Part shown: one piece after another, positions 1 to 9,500 of the stretch
Position numbering within the stretch: the stretch's first letter is position 1
Layout of the letters: each line of letters opens with the position of its first letter
NCBI RefSeq assembly: GCF_003254545.1
Contig: NZ_QJRH01000072.1
Span: forward strand, 1 to 64,000
DNA: 64,000 nt
Direction: 5' to 3'
Source of the DNA: Flavobacterium tistrianum
Lineage (GTDB): Bacteria; Bacteroidota; Bacteroidia; Flavobacteriales; Flavobacteriaceae
Notes under the pieces: generated by a model
What the model saw: the letters and a program-made list of their open reading frames with translations, nothing else
Database searches by the model: none
Told to the model about the DNA's origin: nothing
Program-made: the position numbers and the translations under genes

Positions 1-1010
1 ACTGGCGTTCCACGTAATGCTGTAGTTTGTCGGAGAATTGGTTGTTGCCGTGTAAGGCAATGTGGTACTCTGCAAGTTTGAACTTGTGCAAACAGCCGTA
101 GTAGCACTTAATGTTATTGTTGGCAAAGGATTTACTGTTACAGTAAAATTATTTGCTGTAGACACACATCCAGTTGCATTTTTTACTGTTAAAGTTCCTG
201 TATATGTTCCAACAGCAGTTCCAGCAGGAACAGCAATACTGATCGGGCTAGATCCTAGCGTAGCATTTGAAACTGGTAAAAAAGTATTTGTCGGACTGGC
301 ATTCCAAGTTATACTGTAAGTTGTTGGAGAATTTGTTGTGGCGCTATAACTCAAATTTGACGTTTGAGCCGAAGCGTTAACACAAACTTGTGTTGCTGTA
401 CCAAGGGTAATGGTTGGTGGTCCACTCACAGTAACTGTAAAATTATTTGTTGTAGACGTGCATCCAGCAGCATTTTTTACTGTTAAAGTTCCCGTATATG
501 TTCCTGCTGCTGTATTTGCTGGTATTGCAATATTAATTGGGCTCGCGGGTAAAGCTGCATTTGAAATAGGCAAAAAAGTATTTGTCGGACTGGCATTCCA
601 TGTAATACTGTAGGTCGTTGGGGAGCTAGTAACTGCAGTATAAGGAAGTGTTGTATTCTGAGCACTTGAACTTGTACACACGGCCGTAGTACTAGCCAAT
701 GTAATTGTCGGTAATGGATTTACAACAACTGTAAAATTGTTTGTCCCAGATACACATCCAGCATTACTAACAGTAAGTGTCCCTGTATATGTCCCAGCAG
801 CAGTTCCTGCTGGAATTGCAATAGTAATAGGACTTGCTGGTAAAGTTGCATTTGAAACTGGCAAAAAAGTATTGGCAGGACTTGCATTCCACGTAATGCT
901 GTAGTTTGTTGGAGAATTTGTCGTTCCAGTATAACTCAAATTAGTTGTTTGTGCACTTGCACTTGTACATACCGCATTAGCTGTTCCTAGAGTAATTGTT
1001 GGCTGAGCTG
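1..1010 (-). repeat. Tandem DNA repeat of about 294 bp inside the giant protein gene
   Basis: The same sequence block (beginning ACTGGCATTCCA or close variants) recurs at 1, 295, 589 and 880, giving periods of 294, 294 and 291 bp. Each copy encodes one Ig-like domain of 97-98 residues. The DNA copies are similar enough for recombination to change copy number. Confidence 0.85.
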
Positions 1011-2103
1011 TTATATTTATTTGGGTTGACAAACCTATTGAAGAGGTACAATCTACCGATGTTAAAGAGTCAACGACAATATTACTATTTCCTGGATTAG
1101 TAAATCCAGTAGCCGTAAAAGTTCCCGATCCTGCCGTGGTAACAGTCATTATTGCTGTCAAATTATTACCCACAGGACTACTTCTATGATAGGTCACTGT
1201 ATATGTTCCCACTGGTAAATTGGCAGGGGTACTTAACAATTGCACTTGAGAGCTACTTCCAATAGACGTACAAACATTTGTTGCCGAAATTGATGTTACG
1301 CTATAGGTTTTACAGGTATAGGTAATATTAACTTGTCCTCTTGCGCCACTTCCTCCATTTTGTAAAGTAGAAGCACTTATCGCTCCGCCACCACCACCTC
1401 CGTATATACTTCCTGGATTTCCTGGATTTGTTGCCAATACTACTGTACTTCTTGCGGCGCCTCCTGCACCTCCTAAACCAGCACCAAAGTTACCTCCATT
1501 TCCTCCAGCACCAGAAGTAAGAAGTAAACCCAATAAGGCACTTCCACCTGGACCTCCATCCGCACCATTAGCAGTAGCAAGGTTTCCAATGGCCCCAGTA
1601 CCTCCAGCTCCGCCGGTTGGATTAGAGTTTGTTGCAATATTAGCATTTCCTCCCTGACCTCCAGGCGCATTGAAAGAACTTGTAAATCCTGTTATGCTTG
1701 ATGCTCCTCCCGGAGCCCCATTATCAGTTCCTCCAGAAGCAGTTGCCCCAACTACGACATTCAAACTTGAGAGTCCTGTTGTTGTAATTGTTCCTCTTGC
1801 GTAAGCCCCTCCGCCTCCGCCTCCGCCACTTCTTCCTGAACCTCCTCCTGCTAAGGCAGCACCTCCAGCTCCCCCTGCACCCCATGCTTCTACAGTAACA
1901 ACATCCATCCCTGCAGGAAGAGGAAGAGAACCACTAGTTGTAATTGGATGTACAATTTGTGCTTCAGAAGTCGTATAAAAAATTGAGAAAAATAAAATAA
2001 GAAGAAATTTAAATCTCAAATTGAAATTAAGCGGTTTCTCCACATAAGTTACTAAAGTTGAAAAGCTGAAGAGATTCAGCACAGTAAGTATTTTTTTTTT
2101 CAT
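1..2103 (-). CDS. Giant secreted glycine-rich / Ig-like repeat protein (C-terminus beyond the window)
   Basis: An open frame runs from an ATG at 2103 to the left edge, giving 701 visible residues without a stop; the C-terminus is missing. The N-terminus is unusual: a first short hydrophobic stretch (MKKKILTVLNLF), then at about residues 29-49 a more classical signal peptide ending SEAQ; an in-frame TTG just before LRFKFLL is an alternative start. Residues about 62-255 are very rich in glycine (GGAGG, GGGGG, PGG). After an Ig-like segment (about 258-360) come Ig-like repeats of 97-98 residues that continue off the window, each with a conserved YSITWNASP and GTYTGTLTV. It is probably an exported adhesin-like surface protein. 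By analogy with its three large neighbours, a type IX sorting tail is expected beyond the window; that is inference. No enzymatic domain is visible. Confidence 0.82.
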   Translation of the reverse strand, partial: MKKKILTVLNLFSFSTLVTYVEKPLNFNLRFKFLLILFFSIFYTTSEAQIVHPITTSGSLPLPAGMDVVTVEAWGAGGAGGAALAGGGSGRSGGGGGGGAYARGTITTTGLSSLNVVVGATASGGTDNGAPGGASSITGFTSSFNAPGGQGGNANIATNSNPTGGAGGTGAIGNLATANGADGGPGGSALLGLLLTSGAGGNGGNFGAGLGGAGGAARSTVVLATNPGNPGSIYGGGGGGAISASTLQNGGSGARGQVNITYTCKTYSVTSISATNVCTSIGSSSQVQLLSTPANLPVGTYTVTYHRSSPVGNNLTAIMTVTTAGSGTFTATGFTNPGNSNIVVDSLTSVDCTSSIGLSTQINITAQPTITLGTANAVCTSASAQTTNLSYTGTTNSPTNYSITWNASPANTFLPVSNATLPASPITIAIPAGTAAGTYTGTLTVSNAGCVSGTNNFTVVVNPLPTITLASTTAVCTSSSAQNTTLPYTAVTSSPTTYSITWNASPTNTFLPISNAALPASPINIAIPANTAAGTYTGTLTVKNAAGCTSTTNNFTVTVSGPPTITLGTATQVCVNASAQTSNLSYSATTNSPTTYSITWNASPTNTFLPVSNATLGSSPISIAVPAGTAVGTYTGTLTVKNATGCVSTANNFTVTVNPLPTITLSATTAVCTSSNLQSTTLPYTATTNSPTNYSITWNAS

Positions 2104-2529
2104 CTTGTGGCATTTTAGTAATTGAAAAATAAATTCAAACTCAACAAGATTAATTGTAAAATCGAGTAATACAGAATAAAAACGAGCACTCCAGTTTTAC
2201 AATCAATCGAAGGCAGATAAAATGGCAGTTATTGAAGTGTGATTTTGAAGAAAAAAATAATTGCAAGGCTTATAGAAACATTTAATCGATTTAATATGCA
2301 TTTTATCGATTAAACTTTACTACAAGGTACGATTTTATTTACATTGAAATTGTAGTTATAATATTAAACTATAATTTTAACATGTTTATGTCAAAAAACA
2401 CACAAAATAAGAAAAAACTGTTAAAACACAAATAAACCACACATAATCAACTATTTATGCAAATATTTTGATAAAAAAATCCTTTTGTAAAAATTACAAA
2501 AGGATTATGAAGTCATTTCATTACATTAT
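2104..2529. other. AT-rich intergenic region, probable promoter region of the 2103 gene
   Basis: These 426 bases separate two minus-strand giant genes. They hold a terminator at the high-coordinate end (annotated separately) and a perfect inverted repeat at 2281-2314: 10-bp arms TTTAATCGAT and ATCGATTAAA around a 14-base spacer. The repeat lies about 180 bases upstream of the gene that starts at 2103 and could be a regulator-binding site. I found no clear TAnnTTTG box on the minus strand and no coding frame. Confidence 0.5.
2471..2506 (-). terminator. Intrinsic terminator after the delta-60 repeat gene
   Basis: A perfect 13-bp stem (2478-2490 with 2494-2506) and a 3-base loop, followed on the minus strand by seven T residues, lies 24 bases past the stop of the 2530-6384 gene. 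Confidence 0.85.
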
Positions 2530-5500
2530 TTAAAAAATCACTTTTTTTGAAGTTGATTTGCCATTTTCAAAAATGACTTTTACTACTAAAACCTCATGAG
2601 GAGAAAACAAATTTTGAACAGCCATCTTTCTAGTTTCAAGCTTGTCTCTCTTGTACAATTCATTTCCAGAAATATCAAATATTCTTACTACTTTAATATT
2701 TTCATCAAATGACTCAATATTTATGACTTGATTTTTGACATATATCATAATGCTTTTAGAATCCTCTTCAAGAGCTGCATTTCCTAAAGTTTTGTTAGCA
2801 TAAACTATTGAAAATCGATTATTAAAAGTTCCCACTTCAGAATCAAATTGATATGGTCTTTCAGAAAGATTATGAATTTTGTTTAAAGTTTTATCCACTA
2901 AAAAAATATCTATTTGATTAAACAACTCATCCTGATGATCTATCTCTAAATTCAAAGTGGTTTTAACATTCGTTTTATATCCTAAACTAAAAAAGTCGCT
3001 TTCTATCCAAGGCATAGCTTTTCCTTGAATAGTTAGTTTTTTATTTTCTAAAATACTATAAAAATCAATCTCTTGACTTGAACCGAAAGATACAGCATCA
3101 TAATAATCTAATGAGTTTGAAGCTTCTTTGGCATAACCCAATAGGATTTGCTTTAAAGCATTTTTTCCATTATGAAGATTCAGCCAAAATCGAAGTTTGT
3201 CATTTCCTTTTTCAGGTTGAGCACTATTGCTTGGTCTAAAAAATGAACTGTTATGAGTTTTAATTCTCATACTATTGTTAAATTGAATAAAGCCTTCTCC
3301 TTTGCTTTGTACAAAAAAGCCTTGCCCAGAAGCTATTATGCCATCTGGCGTAGTAGTATAATTTTCCGAATTTAAAGAAGAACTTATTCCAACTCCACCT
3401 AAAAGGTTATATACAACACAATCATCTGCTGAATATTTTCCATTGGAAGGAGGCGTGCTGTGTGTCCAAAAATAAAGAGCTCCATAGATTTTTGAAGCAT
3501 TTGATTTTATAAAAAGATCTGCATTTATTGCAGAAGGATACGGATTTCCGATGAGATAAAAACCGTCCGCAACTTTAAATTCTGCGTCTATTTTACCATT
3601 ATTCGGGATACCCTTAAAAGTTCCCTCAAACATTTGCCGCTCTGTAATAGAATAATTTTGCGGTGCCCTAATGCAGTAACCTTGCCCTGGGGTCATTATC
3701 ATCGTTCCGTTATAACTTATAACCCAATTAGAAATTGGGTCATGCCAATAGTATTTATCTCCAAGAGTGTTGGGCGAAAAATCTGCCATTGTCTGCTTAT
3801 CAACCGGTGAAGACCAATACGTCATATCATAGCGAATTACCGGCTTTGTTTTTCTTTTTAAATGAATAATCCCAGTATTTACTATTTCATCATCTGACTG
3901 ATATAAACTAGCCGAATCTTCCAAAATCAAAGTTCCAGCCCCCGTGTATCCAAACTCTATCGAAAGAGCATTTTTCTCTAGCAAGGTTACTGTTTTGCCA
4001 TTATCAATATAGCACCCGCAAACAGCAGCAGTAGTTAACTGCGGGAAATTTTCTTTGAAATAGACATCTTTTCCTGCAGAAGGAAAACCATTTGACCATG
4101 AGATTCCATTCCAAACTGTAGTATTCACGCAAAGTTTTAAACGAGCAATTCTATGTTTCGAAATACCAGAAACCGAATTAAAATTACCTCCAATGAGTAA
4201 TCTATAATCGTTAGTAAATTTCATCTCAAAAAGTGTATTGTTTAGAGGTGCAATGAAGGAATTATCAATAGCTCCTGTAGACATTAATCTAACAAGTCTA
4301 GAAGATGCGGTATTTTTATATGTTCCCGAGAAAGAACCTCCAACCAAAATTCGGTCATCGGGCTGTATTAAAATAGAACGAACATCTCCTTTACTAAAAC
4401 CTGTTCCAGATTCAAATGTTGCATCAAGACTTCCGTTGCTATTCAGCCTAAGTATTCTTTTTTGAGAAATCCCATCAAAAGTTAAAAATGAACCTCCAAC
4501 AATAATCTTTTGATCCGATTGAAGTGCTATTGCATAAACATATTTATCAAAACCATTTTGGATATCAAAACTAGAATCAATACTCCCATCAGGATTTAAA
4601 CGAACCAAACCTGAAAAAGACTGTCCATTAAACGTTTTAAAATGCCCTCCAAGAAGAATTTTCCCATCAGGTTGTATAACAATTGCATCAATAATACCAT
4701 CAGCTCCCAAGCCAATATTAAAGCTAATGTCTTTTGATCCATCGGGAAGAAGTCTAACAATCCCATTAGCATTTAAATTTGATCCATTGTATTTTGTGAA
4801 CGCTCCTACAGCGAGTATTTTCTGATCAGGCTGAATAGCAAGTCTGTAAACTTGTCCATTAAATCCCTCACCAATATTAAAGGAATTATCTATTTCTCCA
4901 TTTGAAAAAATCCTAACAATTCTATTACCAATTACATCATTATATTTTGTAAAATTTCCTCCAATAATAACTTTGCCATCAGCTTGTAAAATTGCTGTCT
5001 TTACTACGTTATTTGCTCCAGATTTTCCAGAATTAAAAGATGCATCAATAGAACCATCTTCTAAAAGACAAGTCAATTTAGAAACTGCTATTCCATTAAA
5101 TTTATTAAAATTACCTCCAACAATTATTTTCTGATTTAGAAGAGGCAAAATACTCAAAACAGAATTATCAAAACCAATACCTGAAGACAAATAGCCAATA
5201 TCATGTTCTCCATCACTGTTAATTTTAGCTAATCGCCCTTGATTTTGTCCGTTAAAAACAGAAAAAGAACCTCCAATAAACCACGAATCTTCTTCATCAA
5301 ATTCTAAACATAAAACAGATGCAGAAGCAGGTCCTGAACCAATATCAAAATCTGATTTTAAGGTTCCATCTGCGTTAAGAAAGACTAATCTATTAACTTC
5401 ACTATTATTATAAAATCCGGTAAAAGATCCGCCTACCATTAAATTTCCGTATGAATCCATTTTGAGCGTTTGGACTCCTTCTTTACTAAAACCAGAGCCT

Positions 5501-6384
5501 GTTTGGAAACTTTCATCTTTCGTTCCATCAGTATTCAAACGAATAAGGCGATTGGCTACAATATCATTAAAAGTGGTAAAATTTCCCCCTAAAATGATTT
5601 TTTTATCAGGTTGCACCACAATGGCATTAACATCATCATTGAAACCCGTACCACAATTAAAAGCCGAGTCGAAACTTCCGTTACTATTTAGACGTACAAT
5701 TCTATTGGCTGAAACTCCATTAAATGTGATAAAATTTCCCGTAAGAATTATTTTTTCATCGTCAGTTATTTTCGCATGTGTTATATTTAAAGCTGAACCC
5801 GAGCCCGTCAAAAAAGAAGTATCCAGAATTCCATTTGGAAACAAACGCGCTACTCTATTTACAGTAGAATTTGCATATTTTGTAAAACTTCCAACAATTA
5901 TTATTTTCCCATCTGACTGCATTGCGATATCATAAACAATTCCTGTTGTTGCTCCTATCGTGGTATTAAAAGTAGAATCATAAGACCCATCTGGGTTTAA
6001 GCGAATCAGTCTTCCAGCATTAATTCCGTTGTACATTGTAAAATTCCCACCCAAAATAACTTTCCCGTCTGGCTGTAGATAGGATGCATAAATTTTCCCA
6101 TTAAAACCTGTGCCCGTATTAAAACTTTCATCAATAGTGCCATTGGGATTTAAACGAGTAAGATAAGAAACTGGAGATCCGTGTAAACTTAGGTAATCGC
6201 CACCAACAATCAAACTGCCGTTACTCTGCATGAGGAGAGTTCGTACAGCCCCATCAAATCCGTCTCCGTTTTGTCCGTCATCAAATACATTAAATGACTG
6301 GTCAATTTTTCCCTGTTGTGCTAAAAGGCTTGAATCTGGCGAAAATAAAAATAGGGTTAGGCAATAGAATAAATTTCTAATCAA
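2530..6384 (-). CDS. Secreted delta-60 repeat protein with type IX-like C-terminal module
   Basis: 1284 residues. The signal peptide ends near SSLLAQ (about residue 22). No ATG is available at the 5' end; the frame begins with a TTG at 6384, so the start codon is probably TTG. Residues about 45-745 hold 14 copies of a roughly 50-residue repeat of the delta-60 type, with cores such as KIIVGGNF, NGxxxNR and RLNPDGSxDxSF. Fourteen blades would fit two seven-bladed propellers (inference). From about residue 753 (VWNGISWSNG) comes a module shared with the genes at 6534-12647 and 13808-18088: YWSSPV, LSPNTLxDKY, GNPYPSAI, LYFWTH, GQGFFV and QGKAMPW-like blocks. The last 70 residues resemble a type IX secretion sorting domain (type C, ChiA-like as I recall the family). 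Likely exported across the outer membrane; substrate or ligand unknown. Confidence 0.85.
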   Translation of the reverse strand: MIRNLFYCLTLFLFSPDSSLLAQQGKIDQSFNVFDDGQNGDGFDGAVRTLLMQSNGSLIVGGDYLSLHGSPVSYLTRLNPNGTIDESFNTGTGFNGKIYASYLQPDGKVILGGNFTMYNGINAGRLIRLNPDGSYDSTFNTTIGATTGIVYDIAMQSDGKIIIVGSFTKYANSTVNRVARLFPNGILDTSFLTGSGSALNITHAKITDDEKIILTGNFITFNGVSANRIVRLNSNGSFDSAFNCGTGFNDDVNAIVVQPDKKIILGGNFTTFNDIVANRLIRLNTDGTKDESFQTGSGFSKEGVQTLKMDSYGNLMVGGSFTGFYNNSEVNRLVFLNADGTLKSDFDIGSGPASASVLCLEFDEEDSWFIGGSFSVFNGQNQGRLAKINSDGEHDIGYLSSGIGFDNSVLSILPLLNQKIIVGGNFNKFNGIAVSKLTCLLEDGSIDASFNSGKSGANNVVKTAILQADGKVIIGGNFTKYNDVIGNRIVRIFSNGEIDNSFNIGEGFNGQVYRLAIQPDQKILAVGAFTKYNGSNLNANGIVRLLPDGSKDISFNIGLGADGIIDAIVIQPDGKILLGGHFKTFNGQSFSGLVRLNPDGSIDSSFDIQNGFDKYVYAIALQSDQKIIVGGSFLTFDGISQKRILRLNSNGSLDATFESGTGFSKGDVRSILIQPDDRILVGGSFSGTYKNTASSRLVRLMSTGAIDNSFIAPLNNTLFEMKFTNDYRLLIGGNFNSVSGISKHRIARLKLCVNTTVWNGISWSNGFPSAGKDVYFKENFPQLTTAAVCGCYIDNGKTVTLLEKNALSIEFGYTGAGTLILEDSASLYQSDDEIVNTGIIHLKRKTKPVIRYDMTYWSSPVDKQTMADFSPNTLGDKYYWHDPISNWVISYNGTMIMTPGQGYCIRAPQNYSITERQMFEGTFKGIPNNGKIDAEFKVADGFYLIGNPYPSAINADLFIKSNASKIYGALYFWTHSTPPSNGKYSADDCVVYNLLGGVGISSSLNSENYTTTPDGIIASGQGFFVQSKGEGFIQFNNSMRIKTHNSSFFRPSNSAQPEKGNDKLRFWLNLHNGKNALKQILLGYAKEASNSLDYYDAVSFGSSQEIDFYSILENKKLTIQGKAMPWIESDFFSLGYKTNVKTTLNLEIDHQDELFNQIDIFLVDKTLNKIHNLSERPYQFDSEVGTFNNRFSIVYANKTLGNAALEEDSKSIMIYVKNQVINIESFDENIKVVRIFDISGNELYKRDKLETRKMAVQNLFSPHEVLVVKVIFENGKSTSKKVIF

Positions 6385-6481
6385 AACAATGCAATTAAAG
6401 TTAATATTGTAAGAATTAAGCTAAAATTACAAAGTTGCAATAAAGCACACAATACCAAGATTTAGGGATATTTTTGTGCAT

Positions 6482-6512
6482 AAAAAAGCCCATTCTTTTA
6501 AGGAATGGGCTT
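6482..6512 (-). terminator. Intrinsic terminator after the giant modular adhesin
   Basis: A 10-bp stem (6486-6495 with 6503-6512, AAGCCCATTC/GAATGGGCTT) with a 7-base loop is followed on the minus strand by a run of T residues, 22 bases past the stop of the 6534-12647 gene. Confidence 0.85.
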
Positions 6513-6533
6513 ATAAATATTTTGATAAATTAT

Positions 6534-9500
6534 TTATAGATTAGAAAAAATAGCTTTCTTAGTAAAAGTATGACCATTTTCTAAGGTTATTTTTACCAAT
6601 AGTACCTGATCTGTAGAATGCAAGTTTTTAATTTGCAATTCCGAAGCATTTACTTTACTATTAGTATATAATAACTGCGCTCCAACGTTATAAACATTTA
6701 CTTCTTTTATTGTTTCTTTAGATGAAGTAATATTTACAGTTTTGTCTTTAACAGAAACTAAAACTGTATTTTCAAGATTTTCAAATTCACCTGTACCTAA
6801 AGTTTTGTTTGTATAACGAAGAGAAAAACGAGTTGCATTTGTTTCTGCCGCACTAAAGAAAGTATAATTTTCTTTTCTTAAATCTATTACTTTGCCTGTT
6901 ACTTTGTCTTCTAAATATACAGCTTGAGTATTAAAAAATCCGTCTGTGTGATCAATAGAAATCGTGAAGTTACGATCTCCCTTATCATCAACACCGCTTC
7001 TATATCCTAAAGGAATTACTTCTGTATTATCAAAAGGAAGTGCTCGACCTTGAACTGTTAGTTTTTGGTTCTCGTTAAGCGTATAAAAATCAATATAAGA
7101 GTTGCTTCCCATTGTAACCGCGTCATAATCCACATCAATACCGTTAGTTGCACCTTCAATATAACCAACTAATATCTGTTTAAAAGCTCCTTGCGAATTA
7201 GCAATATTCAGCCAAAGACGATTTTTTTCAATTTTACTGGTTTTAGCTGTTTTATAAAATTGGGTATTCTCTGAACTTCCCTTACGGAATTCATTTTTAA
7301 ATTTAATTGCAGTTCCAGGTGGTATTGCGAAGAAAGCTTGACCTGCGCCAATGTAACCCTTAAATTCATCTGCACCAGTAACAACGTCATTATTTACTCG
7401 TACCGAACCTGTTCCGTTAAAAACAACAAAATCTGAGCTTAGGTATTTAAAACTATTTGTTCCCGAATCAAATTGAGGAGGCTGGTTATGCGTCCAAAAA
7501 TATAATGAACCTAGTTTATCTTTATTCTCTAGCATTAACTCACCGGCATCTACTGGAGAAGGATAAGGGTTACCAATCAAATTAAATTTATTGGGCTGTA
7601 CATTAAATGAAACATCTCCATTGTTTGGCACCCCAACAAATACACCTTCAAATATTTGAGGAGTTACCAAATCAAAATTTTGTGGTCCTCTGATACTATA
7701 ACCATTTCCTTTTACCATTTCTTCTGTTCCATTACTAATTAGTGTCCATTTTTCCGTTGTAGAATTGAATTTATGATATTTATCCCAAAGTGTGTTTGGT
7801 GATAAATCATGTAATGTAAAAATTGGCGAACGAGTTACTGGCGAAGACCAATAAACAACATCATAACGGCGCATACTAACCTTTCTTTTATAAGAAATAT
7901 TACCAGTGTTTACTGCACTTGCTCCCTGTAATAAGCTTGATCCACTTTCAAATGTCAATTTACCATTACTTGATATTCCGTTTGTAATAGTCAAAGTCAT
8001 TTCAGACGGAATAATTACATCAGGATCTGTTGCCCCATTTGGAACATTAATATTTAAAGAACATGCAGTTATATTTGGTTTAGCGGCAGAAAAAGGCTGA
8101 CTTGGTACAACTGACGAAATCGTTACGCTTTTACTTCCGTCGGGTTCTCCATTTGACCATCCTGAACCATTCCATGTTGTATTTGAAGTAATGTCATCTA
8201 TCTTAACAGTAACCGAACTTGAAGTACAATTTACATCATTTGTAACTGTAAAGTAATACGTTCCTACTACTAAATCTTGAATAGGAAGAGTAGAACTTGT
8301 GCCAGAAAATGATCTCGGCAAAGTAGTCGTTCCTGTCTGATTAATCGTCCAATTTCCTGATAAACCTGTCAGAGTTATGCTTCCAAAACTACCGCAGGAT
8401 ACATCATTGTTTTTTGTAATTGATGGTGCTGAAGACACTTGTTTTACAGTTATGGTTCCTGTTGCTGAAATGTTTCCGCAACCACTGATCAAAGTAACTG
8501 TATAGTTAAATGGACTACCTACTTCTGTAGTAGGAGTTCCGCTAATTGTAATTACATTTCCTGCCCAACCTCCAGTAACTCCAGCAGGTAAACCTGAAAA
8601 TGTTGCACCTGTAGCTCCTGTTGTAGCGTAGGTTATATCTGAGATTGCAGTATTAGCACACACTGTTTGCGAATCTGTACCTGCTGCTGAACTTAACGTT
8701 ATGGTATTGTTTGGGTTTACTGTTAAGGATTTTGTAGCAGTACTAGAACATGACCCATTTGTAACAGTATAGCCAACCGTTACTGTTCCCGAAGCTATTC
8801 CTGTAACAACACCCCCCGAAGTAATACTTGCATTACCCGTAATATTTGTGATCGACCACGTTCCACCAGTAGTACTATTCGTAAAAGCAGGAGTCGTAGT
8901 TCCGATACAAACCGAACTAGCACCACCACCTATCGCTGCAACTGTTGGCAATGCAGCAGTTGTTACTGAAACAACATTAGATGCGACAGCATAAACACCA
9001 CAAGAATAAATCGGATAAACTCTATAATAATATGTTGTATTAGGCAAAAGACCTGTTACTGCAAAAGAAGAGACATCTCCAACATCTTTACCATTAAAAC
9101 CAGTAACAAAAGGACTAAAAGTATTAGAAGTAGAAACATCTAATAAGTAAGTACTTGCACCCGGTACTTTATTCCAGTTAGCAGTAAAACCATTACATAC
9201 TGTTAGAGTAGCTGCTGTAGCAGTCACTTTTCCTGTTGTTATACTTCCTATTGATGAATAAACAGAAGAACAACTTCCGCTTTTTACTAATGCACGATAA
9301 TAAGTTGTAACGTTAACATTAGAAACTGTTAAACTAGTTGTTGTATTTGCTATTGCTATACCAGCAGTAGCAAAGTTATCAGTTGATGACTCCCATTGCA
9401 CTACATTACCGACATTACCTGTTAATGTGAAAGTTGTACCACTTGAAGCTGCACATCCAGAAATACTTCCTGATATTGTTCCGCCAACACTTGTAGGATT

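Noticed and set aside
1..1010. Regularly spaced repeats that could suggest a CRISPR array
   Set aside because: The period is about 294 bp, the repeats are in frame and encode Ig-like domains; there are no short repeats with unique spacers.
5462..5935. Open frame of 157 codons on the plus strand
   Set aside because: Antisense to the delta-60 repeats; its internal periodicity simply mirrors those repeats.
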